The notes: generated by a model not told the origin, from the letters alone. Positions 51,692-61,766 are shown, numbered from the stretch's first letter. The stretch: DNA of 64,000 nt from Saprospiraceae bacterium (GCA_016709995.1 JADJLQ010000006.1:1-64000); one strand, 5' to 3'. Program-made: numbers and translations.

Positions 51692-54448
51692 ATGACTTCT
51701 AAAATATCCTTTGGTATCATTGTATCCTTGTTATTATTGGGCAATATTGGTTATCTCCCAAGTTTGTATTCCCAGGACAATATGGTTGCCGCCAAGCCGG
51801 TCAAAGAATATTTTAACTATAAACCACTCAGCCAGGTACTTGACACCCTGATCTCCAAGTACGATTTTAAAATAAATTATGATCTGGAAGATGTAAGTCC
51901 TTACAAGCTCACCTATTTGTTTACAGGCACCAAACCTGAAAGTGTGATACGAATCTGCCTGGATCACACTGACCTTAGCTACGCTATCTCTGAGAAGGGA
52001 GTATTTAAAATCTATAACAAAACCAAAATAACAGCTCAAAAAATACTTGAAGATCAAACCCGATATCAGGGTAAACCCCAAAAAAAAGATTTTACGATTA
52101 AAGGTATCGTCAAGGACCGCAACACCGGTGAGACACTACCTTATGTCAATATTTCTATTGCAGGTACAGACCAGGGAGTCAATACTAATGTGGATGGGTA
52201 TTTTACCCTGCTTTCAGTACCCAGCGATACGGTAGGGTTACTGGTGTCCTATATTGGATACCAATCGATCACTTTCTATCTCAATCCAAAACTGGACCCT
52301 AATAATATTATGATCCCAATGCTGCCGCAATCTCAACTTTTGAATGAAGTCATCGTTTCGGCTGATAGAGAGGAGATCCTGAGAGCCAATGAAAAAATAT
52401 CCATGCTCAAGATGTCACCCGTCAAAATTGCAGCACTTCCTTCTATCGGTGAAAAAGATGTTATGCGATCTTTTCAACTGATGCCAGGGGTGTCAGCTGC
52501 CAATGAAAACTCGTCGGGATTATATGTCAGGGGAGGAACGCCGGATCAAACCCTGGTACTGTATGATGGATTTAATGTATATCATGTAGAGCATTTGTTT
52601 GGGTTCTTTTCCGCATTCAATTCCAATGCCATCAAAGATGTCCAACTGTACAAAGGCGGCTTTGAATCAAAGTTTGGCGGAAGGATCTCCTCTGTTGCAG
52701 AGATCACAGGCAAAGAGGGCAATGCCCAACATTTTAACCTGGGGATCAATGCAGGCCTGCTAGCCGCCAATGCAACCGCAGAGATACCGATCGGAGATAA
52801 AGTGACCACTTTATTCGCCTTCAGAAGATCTTATCAATCCGGCTTATACAACAAGATCTTTAATAAATATGGCGCTTCTACCAACCAGGTGATACCCGGC
52901 AGTCCTCCTGCTGGCGGGGGAGGAGGAGGTAGATTCAATCAAGGATTTAATTTTGCCACGACTACGCCTAAATCCTTTTTTTATGACCTCAATGGTAAAA
53001 TCACGTTTAAACCCACACAAAAAGACATCCTCACGCTGAGTGTATACAATGGTACTGATAATATGGACAACTCTCGTACCAATAGTTTTGGTGGTGGTGG
53101 TGGTTTTGGCGGTGGTGGTTTCGGTAGACAAAACTTTAACCTCAATACCAATGACCAAACCAATTGGGGCAATACTGGCGGCTCATTTAAATGGAGTCAC
53201 CGATTTTCAAAATCGTTTTATCTCAATTCACTCATCTCTTATTCTAACTATTTTTCTACCCGTGATCGAAGATCAGACAATACGATTACAGATTCATCCG
53301 GCGCTGTGAGCAATAATCGCCTTGGCAGCTATGAAGACAATAACCTCCTGGACTATTCTGCCAAAGTCGATATGGAATGGAAACTCAATCAATATCATCA
53401 ATTGGAATTTGGCGTGGGTACGACCCTCAATGATATAAAATATCTTTATTCACAAAATGATACGGTTAAAATCATAGATCGGCACACCACAGGTTATACC
53501 AGTACAGCCTATGTACAAGATCGATGGACTTATGGCAAACTCAGCGTGATTCCCGGCTTACGAATTGACCATTTTTCACCAACCCAGGGTGTCTATTTCG
53601 AACCTCGTTTATCTGCCGCCTACAATTTGACCGAACGTATAAAACTTAAAGCAGCCTACGGCCACTATTATCAATTCGTCAAGCGGGTAGTGCGTGAAGA
53701 TGTCTTACAGGGCAGTCGGGATTTTTGGGTATTGGCAGACAATGTAAAACTGCCTGTCGCCAAGGCGATTCATTATATAGCCGGAGCTTCCTATGAAAAC
53801 AAAAACTGGCTGTTTGATGCGGAGATCTATCTCAAGGACATCACAGGGCTGAGTGAATACTCCTTGCGCATCAAGCCTGCACCAAGATCTATCTCCTATG
53901 AAGAAAAGTTTGCCCAGGGAGACGGAATCACTAAAGGTCTGGACCTGCTGGTGCAGAAAAAATATGGAAAATTAAATGGATGGATGTCCTATTCACTGGG
54001 AAGTGTCAAATATGATTTCGCAGATTTTGGCAAGCCATTTTATGCCAACCAGGATGTTCGCCATGAATTTAAAATGGTGGGCATTTATTCATACAAAAAC
54101 TGGGATTTTTCAGCTACCTGGATCTATGCCAGCGGCCGACCTTATACTTCTCCGGCCGGTGGTTATGTATTAAAATTGCTCGATGGCACTACCAGGGATT
54201 TTATCACGGTGACCGACAAAAATGGCGTGAGATTGCCTGATTATCATCGAATGGATGTAGCAGCTACCTATAAATGGCAAAGCCTCAAAGGTGCGCCGCG
54301 CAGCATTAGCCTCTCATTATTTAATCTTTATGGCCGGGTTAATACCTGGTATAAAGAATTTCAAATAGAATCAGGCCAGATCCTGGAAACCAATGTCAGC
54401 TTTCTTGGCTTTACTCCCAATCTTTCAGTATCCTGGCAACTACGTTAA
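51692..54448 (+). CDS. TonB-dependent receptor with N-terminal regulatory modules
   Basis: 918 residues. After the signal peptide comes an STN/secretin-like segment (~40-110, PLSQVLDTLISKYDFKINYD), then a carboxypeptidase-regulatory-like domain (~129-200, IKGIVKDRNTGETLPYVNIS), the plug (~250-330, DVMRSFQLMPGVSAANENSS, LYVRGGTPDQTLVLYDGFN) and the 22-strand barrel ending LGFTPNLSVSWQLR. Two Gly-rich loops (GSPPAGGGGGGRFN and SFGGGGGFGGGGFGRQ) lie in the early barrel. The downstream DUF4249 lipoprotein follows 5 nt later. This pair is a known Bacteroidota arrangement for uptake of a still undefined nutrient. Confidence 0.93.
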   Translation: MTSKISFGIIVSLLLLGNIGYLPSLYSQDNMVAAKPVKEYFNYKPLSQVLDTLISKYDFKINYDLEDVSPYKLTYLFTGTKPESVIRICLDHTDLSYAISEKGVFKIYNKTKITAQKILEDQTRYQGKPQKKDFTIKGIVKDRNTGETLPYVNISIAGTDQGVNTNVDGYFTLLSVPSDTVGLLVSYIGYQSITFYLNPKLDPNNIMIPMLPQSQLLNEVIVSADREEILRANEKISMLKMSPVKIAALPSIGEKDVMRSFQLMPGVSAANENSSGLYVRGGTPDQTLVLYDGFNVYHVEHLFGFFSAFNSNAIKDVQLYKGGFESKFGGRISSVAEITGKEGNAQHFNLGINAGLLAANATAEIPIGDKVTTLFAFRRSYQSGLYNKIFNKYGASTNQVIPGSPPAGGGGGGRFNQGFNFATTTPKSFFYDLNGKITFKPTQKDILTLSVYNGTDNMDNSRTNSFGGGGGFGGGGFGRQNFNLNTNDQTNWGNTGGSFKWSHRFSKSFYLNSLISYSNYFSTRDRRSDNTITDSSGAVSNNRLGSYEDNNLLDYSAKVDMEWKLNQYHQLEFGVGTTLNDIKYLYSQNDTVKIIDRHTTGYTSTAYVQDRWTYGKLSVIPGLRIDHFSPTQGVYFEPRLSAAYNLTERIKLKAAYGHYYQFVKRVVREDVLQGSRDFWVLADNVKLPVAKAIHYIAGASYENKNWLFDAEIYLKDITGLSEYSLRIKPAPRSISYEEKFAQGDGITKGLDLLVQKKYGKLNGWMSYSLGSVKYDFADFGKPFYANQDVRHEFKMVGIYSYKNWDFSATWIYASGRPYTSPAGGYVLKLLDGTTRDFITVTDKNGVRLPDYHRMDVAATYKWQSLKGAPRSISLSLFNLYGRVNTWYKEFQIESGQILETNVSFLGFTPNLSVSWQLR

Positions 54449-54453
54449 TCTTT

Positions 54454-55302
54454 ATGACACACCAATCAATGAATAACATGAATCGAATTATTTTTTATTT
54501 CTTCCTTTTTACATGCCTGATCACACTAGTATCTTCTTGCGAAAAGTCTGATTCCATCGACCTCTACGGCGCAAGACCCGTGGTGCAGGGATATCTCTCT
54601 GCCGGTGACAGCATCTCTATTGAGATTACAAAGGAAATTCCTATTGGGTCAGCAGATACCATTGCAGAGCCCTTGACCGGCCTGGATATCCTGATCTCCA
54701 CCGGAGGTCAGTCTATTGCTTTGATAGAAACTCAACCCGGTATCTATACTTCCTTTCAAAAAATCATTTCAGAACAAACCTATACTTTGGAGTTTGAATA
54801 TGGTGGCAAACTCGTCACTGCTCACACTACTGTACCTACACCTCCGGTGGATTTCGCCATGAGTGCATCAGAGTTGGCTATTGCACAGATCGTTTTTGGT
54901 GGTGGCGGATTTCCAGGAGGATTTTCAGGATTGCCTGATCCTGTCTTACTCACCTGGACCAATACTGATCAATCTTATTATTTGACTTCTTATATCAATA
55001 CCGATACCATTCAAGTACCGATTTTTAGTGGCGGGCCCAACTTCCGTGGCAGAGGCAGGATCGCATTTAACCCTCCGACACAAGGTATATCTGCCCAGAT
55101 ACAACCATTCCAATTGGAATACTATGGCCTGTACCACATAGGACTCCTGCATGTCCAGCCAGAATATGCAGCCTTATATGAAAACAATAATCAATTAAGT
55201 TCTATTAATATTGCACCACCACCAACCAATATAGAAAATGGCCTGGGTATATTCACAGGATATGCTCAAACTACGCTGAACTTACTGGTCAAAAAACAAT
55301 AA
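54454..55302 (+). CDS. DUF4249 lipoprotein, TonB receptor partner
   Basis: 282 residues; start ATG at 54454, with later ATGs at 54469 and 54478 possible. A lipoprotein signal ends at VSSC, so it is probably surface-exposed or outer-membrane bound. The body matches DUF4249 (DLYGARPVVQGYLSAGDSIS, a beta-rich part with TVPTPPVDF, and FTGYAQTTLNLLVKKQ at the end). It includes a Gly-rich loop (VFGGGGFPGGFSG), echoing the loops of the receptor. The spacing of 5 nt from the receptor indicates an operon. Proposed role: extracellular ligand capture. Confidence 0.9.
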   Translation: MTHQSMNNMNRIIFYFFLFTCLITLVSSCEKSDSIDLYGARPVVQGYLSAGDSISIEITKEIPIGSADTIAEPLTGLDILISTGGQSIALIETQPGIYTSFQKIISEQTYTLEFEYGGKLVTAHTTVPTPPVDFAMSASELAIAQIVFGGGGFPGGFSGLPDPVLLTWTNTDQSYYLTSYINTDTIQVPIFSGGPNFRGRGRIAFNPPTQGISAQIQPFQLEYYGLYHIGLLHVQPEYAALYENNNQLSSINIAPPPTNIENGLGIFTGYAQTTLNLLVKKQ

Positions 55303-55586
55303 TACTTCGTATAGGATTAGATAGTGTATTGCCATTGGGTGCGGTATATTATTTTTGCAGGCTCAATAATTTTTTTGATCCTTGACCTTCACTTCACCCA
55401 ATTTTGATTTATTGTGTGTATCTATTCGGCAGTAGCTACGCTGGTTTATTTTGATGGGAGTGAGATTGTTAAATCCCAACTGATGTTTGAGGTTGAATAT
55501 TAAATCCCTCAGATATTGGTTTTCCAACCAGCCATGTATAAAATTTTCAGAGTATTTTTATACTTCATTAATCAATCCCTGATACT

Positions 55587-56000
55587 ATGAAACGAGTCAC
55601 CGGCCTGGGCGGCATCTTTTTTAAGTCAAATGACACCACCACCCTCAAAGCCTGGTATTCAAAACACCTCGGTATCAACACGGATCAATACGGCGCCACT
55701 TTCTCCTGGCAAAGCCAGGCTGGCAATATCGGTCATACAGTATGGAGCCTATTTAAAAAGGATACAGATTATTTCAATCCTGGTGAACAGGAATACATGA
55801 TCAATTACCGTGTTGCAAACCTTGAAGAGCTACTCAAAGTCCTCAAAGAGGAAGGTGTAGAGATCGTTGGTGATATGGAAGTGTATGACTATGGCAAATT
55901 TGGATGGATCCTCGATCCGGAAGGGCACAAAATAGAATTATGGGAGCCGGTCAACGAAGAATTTGGGAAAATGTTGGTGACCGTCAATATCAGCGAATAA
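55587..56000 (+). CDS. VOC family protein, third paralog
   Basis: 137 residues, cytoplasmic (no signal). Shares with the two genes at 2.4-3.4 kb the series KRVTGLGGIFFKSND, LKAWYSKHLGINTDQYGATF, YMINYRVANLEELL and YGKFGWILDPEGHKIELWEP. It keeps the C-terminal Glu strand. Its next neighbour is another, divergent VOC gene. A dioxygenase- or glyoxalase-like fold with unknown substrate. Confidence 0.88.
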   Translation: MKRVTGLGGIFFKSNDTTTLKAWYSKHLGINTDQYGATFSWQSQAGNIGHTVWSLFKKDTDYFNPGEQEYMINYRVANLEELLKVLKEEGVEIVGDMEVYDYGKFGWILDPEGHKIELWEPVNEEFGKMLVTVNISE

Positions 56001-56075
56001 ACGAAATCCCCCATCTTGGGTGAATAAATTTCAACTTGATTAAAATTATTTTTGACTTAAATAAAAAAGTATCTC

Positions 56076-56480
56076 ATGGTTTTTAATAATGCAATCAGTT
56101 GGTTTGAAATACCGACTACGGATCTCGATCGTGCCACTACTTTCTACGAAACGATATTTGACATCAAACTCAATCCTTTGGATATGCCTCAGCTCAAGAT
56201 GCGCATGTTCCCTCTGGAAGATATGATGGGTGTAGGCGGTGCTTTGACATTTGCTGAAGGATTTTATAAGCCCTCAGCGACTGATGGGCCACTGGTCTAT
56301 CTCAATGCCAATCCGGATGTGCAGAGCATACTCGACAGGATTCCGGATGCAGGTGGTACCATTTTAGTGCCTAAGACGGAGATCTCTCCAGAGCACGGAC
56401 ATATGGCAGTGTTTTTGGATACGGAAGGCAATCGGGTGGCTTTGCATTCAGTTCCGCCTGTTCCTATGATGCCGATGTAA
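56076..56480 (+). CDS. VOC family protein, divergent type
   Basis: 134 residues. Begins AISWFEIPTTDLDRATTFYE, a common VOC opening (IPTTDLDRATTFYETIF), includes LMGVGGALTF-like sequence, AGGTILVPKTEI and MAVFLDTEGNRVALHS. Different subfamily from the neighbour, which starts VTGLGGIFF. Ends Met- and Pro-rich (PPVPMMPM). Follows the paralog by 75 bp, likely the same transcript. Confidence 0.9.
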   Translation: MVFNNAISWFEIPTTDLDRATTFYETIFDIKLNPLDMPQLKMRMFPLEDMMGVGGALTFAEGFYKPSATDGPLVYLNANPDVQSILDRIPDAGGTILVPKTEISPEHGHMAVFLDTEGNRVALHSVPPVPMMPM

Positions 56481-56511
56481 AGAGTACACACCCACATTAG
56501 GCTATACATAT

Positions 56512-56542
56512 CCTATATCTATCTTAGCTATAGGCTTTTTTT
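56512..56542 (+). terminator. Candidate terminator downstream of VOC genes
   Basis: CCTATA (56512-56517) pairs with TATAGG (56529-56534), then C and a T7 run to 56542 on the plus strand. The stem is short (6 bp), so this is a moderate call for ending the VOC transcript. Confidence 0.5.
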
Positions 56543-56759
56543 CTTTTGTTTTTTCGGCAATGCCAGGTGAGTGACGCTGGGCGATGCACCTTATATTAAC
56601 GATATCTGAGGCATGAGATTAATAGTAAAGCTTCTGCTTTCACTCCTTTTTTACGCATGTCCTGACTCATATTCCTTATATCAATGATACCTGTCATTTG
56701 ATACTTAAGACGATCAAACTACCTTTCCAGGTGATTTAATTCAAATAAACCAATACTAT

Positions 56760-57401
56760 ATGAACACAATAAAATGGATTCTGGCGAGTTCGATAGTTCT
56801 TTTGACTGCCTGTGCGACCTCCAACATCACTTCGTCCTGGATAGCACCGCAAACTACTTTGCAGCACTTCAATAAAATCCTGGTACTGGGCCTGATCCGC
56901 GAATCAGATCGCAACATTCAGGTTAGTATGGAAAAGCACCTCATGGGAGATCTTCGCAATCTTGGTTACTTTGCTTTATCCTCCTATGAGGAATATGGTC
57001 CTAAGGCTTTTAATAATATGAATGAAGACGAAGCTATCAATAAGCTTAAGAATAGTGGGATCGATGCAGTCCTTACTATTGTTTTATTGGACAAAGAAAA
57101 AGAGAGGTTGTATACCGGTGATAGGATATATTATTCTCCCTATGCTGGATATTACTCCAGATTTTGGAACTATAGATATACGCTCTATCATCGCATAGTC
57201 GAACCTGGCTATTATGTATCTACAAAATATTTTTGGGAAAGCAATCTTTATGATATGCATAGCCAGCAACTGATCTATTCTGTACAAACCGAGTCTTTTG
57301 ATCCGGGCAATGCTGAAAGCCTGGGACATGAATATGGACAATTGATTGTAAACAATATGTTGAGCAAAAATGTATTGGCCAAGCAACTTAGTTTGCCTTA
57401 A
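56760..57401 (+). CDS. Hypothetical lipoprotein
   Basis: 213 residues. Lipobox LTAC (Cys18) with signal MNTIKWILASSIVLLTAC. The mature protein begins ATSNITSSWIAPQTTLQHFN and has KILVLGLIRESDRNIQVSME, SGIDAVLTIVLLDKEKERL and a Tyr-rich central stretch (YYSPYAGYYSRFWNYRYTLY). It resembles uncharacterised DUF4136-like or related small lipoproteins of outer membranes but is not assigned with confidence. Confidence 0.7.
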   Translation: MNTIKWILASSIVLLTACATSNITSSWIAPQTTLQHFNKILVLGLIRESDRNIQVSMEKHLMGDLRNLGYFALSSYEEYGPKAFNNMNEDEAINKLKNSGIDAVLTIVLLDKEKERLYTGDRIYYSPYAGYYSRFWNYRYTLYHRIVEPGYYVSTKYFWESNLYDMHSQQLIYSVQTESFDPGNAESLGHEYGQLIVNNMLSKNVLAKQLSLP

Positions 57402-57628
57402 CGCTCGATCTGAAATATTATTTCTCTTGGATTTTGACGGAGGACTTTATTACTTAATGAAAGGTTGACCTTTGTATTAGCACTACTTTAGCCAGAATTA
57501 TAACCATTCTGATTCTGATCCAACATTTTCCCTCTTTGCTATCAAAGAAGATTGAATAAAAAATGAGTACCAGATATTATTGGGTACATTTATTCATTCG
57601 ATCATTATCATAGTCTAGAATTCCTAAA

Positions 57629-58453
57629 ATGAAAAACACATCATTCGCATTTTGTGATCTTAATATTATCCTTATTAAGATTATCAATAAATCCAAAACG
57701 ATCAGTAAAAGGTTTCTACTGGCCTTATTATTATGTGTTCATATCGCTGCTACGCTCACTGCACAGACCGCTTCTACCATAGAAGTCCCTGAATGGGCAC
57801 TGCCTGGGTCCAAAACTCATAAACAAGTACCGCCTCCGGCAGGCTTTCATCGTCCGACTGTAAACATCAAAAAACGCATCGGTATGTTTAAAGGTCAAAG
57901 TGATATAGGTGGACCCTTAGTACCAGGCTCCGCCAGTTATGACAAAAAAACCAAACAGTATACCATCGCTTCGGCCGGATACAATATCTGGTACTTCAGA
58001 GATGAATTCAGATACCTATGGAAGAAGATGTCAGGGGATGTATCACTGGCAGCAGATGTAAACTTCCCTGATAAAGAAGGTTATTTTGACAGAAAAGCAG
58101 TGCTGATCATTCGACAAAATCTGGAAGACGATGCCAAAGAAGCTATGACTGCCCTGCATGGTGGTGGGCTGATTCACCTGGCATACCGTCCTGAAAAAGG
58201 CCAAAATCTAAAAGAAATGAAGGTTGATAAAAAAGGAGCGATGCGTATAGGGATTGAGAAAAAGGGGGATTATTTCACTGTCTATCTCAGTATGTCAGGA
58301 GAACCCATGCAACAATATGGCACTCCTGTAGAGCTACATATGGATGGCCCATTTTATGTGGGTATCGGCTTTTGCTCTCATCAACCTGTGACGGTAGATA
58401 AAACCATACTGTCTAATGTAGTGATGGTGAATAGTGCGGGTAAAATAGAATAA
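57629..58453 (+). CDS. Secreted DUF1349-like (concanavalin-fold) protein
   Basis: 274 residues. The hydrophobic segment FLLALLLCVHIAATLTAQ after a long basic N-region is a plausible signal peptide; no alternative ATG lies closer to it. The core (GYNIWYFRDEFRYLWKKMSG, DVSLAADVNFPDKEGYFDRK, ALHGGGLIHLAYRPEK, FYVGIGFCSHQPVTVDKTIL) has the beta-sandwich pattern of DUF1349/beta-xylosidase C-like domains that bind or process saccharides. The role in glycan use is inference. Confidence 0.7.
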   Translation: MKNTSFAFCDLNIILIKIINKSKTISKRFLLALLLCVHIAATLTAQTASTIEVPEWALPGSKTHKQVPPPAGFHRPTVNIKKRIGMFKGQSDIGGPLVPGSASYDKKTKQYTIASAGYNIWYFRDEFRYLWKKMSGDVSLAADVNFPDKEGYFDRKAVLIIRQNLEDDAKEAMTALHGGGLIHLAYRPEKGQNLKEMKVDKKGAMRIGIEKKGDYFTVYLSMSGEPMQQYGTPVELHMDGPFYVGIGFCSHQPVTVDKTILSNVVMVNSAGKIE

Positions 58454-58524
58454 GCTAGCTAATACTATCAGGCTCCTGGATTTTGGAGACCCTGCGCCTC
58501 GAGCATATACCTGAAAAGCGAAGC

Positions 58525-58547
58525 GACCATTGTTTAGTTTAATGGTC
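58525..58547. terminator. Hairpin between convergent genes
   Basis: GACCATT (58525-58531) pairs with AATGGTC (58541-58547) across a 9-nt loop, between the stops of the plus-strand DUF1349-like gene and the minus-strand sugar isomerase-like gene. It may serve both; no long T-run follows. Confidence 0.5.
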
Positions 58548-58581
58548 AATTATGACCTGTTGTGATTCCGGGGTTTTCTTA

Positions 58582-59493
58582 TCATTTATAACCCCATCCA
58601 TTCATAATCGCAAAATCCTGCTTCATGCTGTCGATCGGAGCTATACCCTGGTAGGCTTCCTGTTCGATGATGAGGTAAAAAGTTCCTCCCTTTTTTCGGG
58701 CATATTTGACGATGCTTTTTACATCGATGAGCCCTTTACCCAGGATAGTACTTTCGTAATGATCAAGCCCATTCATTTGAGCTTTGATGACATCTTTGAC
58801 ATGCATCAACTCGTATCTGCCTGGATATTTTTTTAATAACTCCATGGCACGCCCACCACCGCCATACATATTGCCGATATCTATTTGTTGTGCTACCAGG
58901 CTGGGGTCCGTATTTTCCATGATGATGTCCATGATCAATTTACTAGTCAATCGGATGCTAAACTCAAAATCGTGATTGTGATAACCATACCTGATACCTT
59001 GTGACTTACAATATGCCCCTGCACCATTAAATCCTTCGAGAAATTTTCTGAGATCATCGAGATTTTTTCTAAGATTGATATCCAGCCAGGGACTGATGAT
59101 GTAATCCTGACCTGCTGTAACGGCATCTTCTACGGTGGTTTTCCATAGATCAGTGACTTGAGTTCCGTCCCAATGGGGTTGTCCAAATACCGTATGACCA
59201 CTTTTCATCGTCATGCCGTGATCACTGAGTATGTTTTTCCAATCCATGGGGGAATATCCATAGAATTGTCTTTTTTCATTGTTATAGCCTGCATGCTCAC
59301 AGTCCTTGTAGCCGATATTGGCCAAAGCTTTGATAGTGCCCACCGGGTCCTTGGTCATTGCATCCCGGACAGAATATAGTTGGAGGCTGAGAATATATGG
59401 TTTTTTCTTTGTTGCCAATAAATCCAAAGGAGAGGTGGTGGATATAGCCAGGGCTCCCAGTGATGTATTTTTGATAAAATTGCGCCTTTGCAT
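58582..59493 (-). CDS. Sugar phosphate isomerase/epimerase-like protein, Tat-exported
   Basis: 303 residues. Twin-arginine signal MQRRNFIKNTSLGALAIS. TIM-barrel xylose isomerase-like domain: YILSLQLYSVRDAMTKDP, IRYGYHNHDFEFS (His and Asp metal region), QQIDIGNMYGGGGRAMELLK, MHVKDVIKAQ, and IIEQEAY. The export signal points to periplasmic action on sugars or inositols. It lies apart from the Gfo/Idh pair but could belong to the same catabolic programme. Confidence 0.92.
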   Translation of the reverse strand: MQRRNFIKNTSLGALAISTTSPLDLLATKKKPYILSLQLYSVRDAMTKDPVGTIKALANIGYKDCEHAGYNNEKRQFYGYSPMDWKNILSDHGMTMKSGHTVFGQPHWDGTQVTDLWKTTVEDAVTAGQDYIISPWLDINLRKNLDDLRKFLEGFNGAGAYCKSQGIRYGYHNHDFEFSIRLTSKLIMDIIMENTDPSLVAQQIDIGNMYGGGGRAMELLKKYPGRYELMHVKDVIKAQMNGLDHYESTILGKGLIDVKSIVKYARKKGGTFYLIIEQEAYQGIAPIDSMKQDFAIMNGWGYK

Positions 59494-59622
59494 GATTATA
59501 TTTTTTATTTAAAGGTAGGGAAATAATTTGCACATAGCTATCTACAGTCCACCGAAAAGCAAAAAAACTTTGTACGGATGATAAAGCAGGCTTCAAGCAC
59601 TTAACAATAAGCTAAATCTCCA

Positions 59623-60654
59623 CTACGATTCAGCTACTTCTCCTGCGATCGGCTCCTCTTTTTCATCGAGATTATAATCATCATCTCTTCGGTTTTTTTG
59701 TTGATCTCGGGTATAGGCTTTGATGATTTCTTTCACCAGTCGATGCCTGACTACATCTTCTGCGGTAAGCTCGACTTTGGCAATACCCTGGATATGTTGC
59801 AACAAATAGATAGCTTGAGATAGACCCGAACGTTGATTGCGCGGAAGATCGATCTGCGTGAGATCACCGGTGATGATGCACTTGGCGGAAGGTCCAAGTC
59901 GGGTCAGAAACATTTTGATCTGTAATGGGGTTGAGTTTTGAGCCTCATCAAGGATGATATAAGCATTGTCTAGCGTGCGCCCGCGCATGTACGCGAGTGG
60001 TGCGATCTCTATGATGCGTTGCTCCATAAACTGAGCCAATTTTTCAGCGGGGATCATATCATCGAGTGCATCATATAGTGGTCTGAGATAGGGATCTATT
60101 TTTTCTTTGAGGTCACCTGGTAAAAACCCAAGGCTTTCACCGGCTTCTACTGCAGGTCGGGTAAGTACGATCTTTTTTACTAACCTGTTTTTTAGGGCTC
60201 TCACCGCCAGGGCTACTGCTGTATAGGTTTTGCCTGTCCCTGCAGGTCCGATAGCGAATACAATGTCATTTTTCTCTGTGGCTTCTACCATGAGTTTTTG
60301 ATTGTGCGTCTTGGCACGGATGGGTCGACCCTCTCTACCATGCAGGATGATGCTACCATCACTGTTAGGATTTACCTGACTATCATATAATTTGGATCCA
60401 CTCAGCAGGTCTTCCATCGTGTGCAAGGAAAGCTCATGATGCTCTTTGAGGTATCGCACCATCGATTCGAACCGAGCTTTGACTTCCTGAGTTTCTTTTT
60501 TTTCACCCACAAGTTTGAGCAGATTACCTCTGGAGGTGATCTGAACATCAGGAAAAGCTTTGCGCAGAAGATTGAGTTTAAGGTTGTTCTCACCAAAAAG
60601 ATCCAACGGTTGAACTCCTTCCACCGTCAGATTGATTTCACTAGTTTTATCCAA
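59623..60654 (-). CDS. phoH: PhoH family protein
   Basis: 343 residues starting at TTG 60652-60654; an in-frame TAA lies just upstream and no suitable ATG exists, so TTG is the decided start. Motifs: Walker A GPAGTGKTYTAVALA (~136-150), LTRPAVEAGESLGFLPGDLK, Walker B NAYIILDEAQNSTPLQIKMF, and CIITGDLTQIDLPRNQRSGL. The PhoH ATPase core is complete with an N-terminal 100-residue domain. Known roles are stress- or phosphate-starvation-related RNA/NTP functions. It is followed on the same strand by the isomerase-like gene, about 130 bp away. Confidence 0.95.
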   Translation of the reverse strand: MDKTSEINLTVEGVQPLDLFGENNLKLNLLRKAFPDVQITSRGNLLKLVGEKKETQEVKARFESMVRYLKEHHELSLHTMEDLLSGSKLYDSQVNPNSDGSIILHGREGRPIRAKTHNQKLMVEATEKNDIVFAIGPAGTGKTYTAVALAVRALKNRLVKKIVLTRPAVEAGESLGFLPGDLKEKIDPYLRPLYDALDDMIPAEKLAQFMEQRIIEIAPLAYMRGRTLDNAYIILDEAQNSTPLQIKMFLTRLGPSAKCIITGDLTQIDLPRNQRSGLSQAIYLLQHIQGIAKVELTAEDVVRHRLVKEIIKAYTRDQQKNRRDDDYNLDEKEEPIAGEVAES

Positions 60655-60816
60655 GTATTGTATTTAAAATAAAAAATGTAGTCATTGTACGATTCAAATC
60701 GCTTTTCAAAATTACTAATAATTATCTGCAAATGTCATAGACTTTGATTGATGAATTAAGATAAAAAACATACCCAATTCCACTTCTTCCCTTATAAGCA
60801 TGAGCTACCAATGCTA

Positions 60817-61578
60817 TCACTTCGCTTGCATTCGCAGTGCTCCGTCCAGACGGATCACCGTACCATTGATATAACGATTTTCTATAAGATGCAGTACTAG
60901 GTCGGCAAACTCTTCCGGTGCACCCAATCTGCCGGGAAAAGGGATAGATGCAGCGAGGTTTTTTTTAATTTCATCGCTCATCGAGGCCAATAAAGGAGTC
61001 ATAAACAGTCCTGGTGCAATCGCATTGACGCGTATGCCAAATCTGGCCAGTTCTCGCGCAGCAGGTAAGGTCATGCTTACGATTCCGCCTTTGGATGCCG
61101 CATAGGCTACCTGACCTATCTGCCCTTCGTATGCAGCTGCAGAAGCTGTTGATATGATGATACCACGCTCTCCCTGGTCGTCAGGGGTAGTTTGGATCAT
61201 GTCAGCAGCCACTAAACGCATCATATTAAAGCTTCCAATGAGATTGACTTCAATCACTTTTGAAAAATCATGCAATGGCATAGGGCCTTCTCTGCCCACG
61301 ACCCTGGCCGATGGAGCTATGCCGGCACAATTGACCAGTACATTTGGGATTCCAAATCTATTTTTGGTGACTTGAATAGCCTCGAGGATCATGGCTTCGT
61401 CAGTCACATTACAGGCGATAGCGATGGCGCCGATGGAGTCGGCAATGTTCTTAGCAGCCTCCAGGTTGGTATCCAGAATGACCACCTTTGCCCCTGACTG
61501 TGCCAGCTTTACGGCTGTGGCTGCTCCAAGCCCGGAGGCTCCACCAGTGATCATGACGATAGCGTTTTCTATTTTCAT
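60817..61578 (-). CDS. SDR, 3-hydroxyacyl-CoA dehydrogenase type II-like
   Basis: 253 residues, classical SDR. Glycine motif GGASGLGAATAVKLA, NNAG-equivalent VNCAGIAP, catalytic YAASK (YxxxK), and VNAIAPGLFMTPLL. The residue pattern PARELARFGIRVNAIAPG and the stretch SARVVGREGPMPLHDFSKVI match the HSD17B10/HADH2-like branch, so an NAD+-dependent beta-oxidation step is likely. It has all the residues that the decayed SDR at 0.9-1.6 kb lacks. Confidence 0.9.
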   Translation of the reverse strand: MKIENAIVMITGGASGLGAATAVKLAQSGAKVVILDTNLEAAKNIADSIGAIAIACNVTDEAMILEAIQVTKNRFGIPNVLVNCAGIAPSARVVGREGPMPLHDFSKVIEVNLIGSFNMMRLVAADMIQTTPDDQGERGIIISTASAAAYEGQIGQVAYAASKGGIVSMTLPAARELARFGIRVNAIAPGLFMTPLLASMSDEIKKNLAASIPFPGRLGAPEEFADLVLHLIENRYINGTVIRLDGALRMQAK

Positions 61579-61766
61579 AAGTTTATAACAGTGTTGATTT
61601 ACCGTGATGGACTACCCGTATTATAGTCATCCGTCATTAAATATATTAAATTTTTAAATAATATGTATTTTGTGCCAAATATGCATGTATTTCACTGATG
61701 GAAGGTAGATATATGTTGATACCAATTTTTTACAAACACAAAGTATAAAGACTAATAAATTATCTC

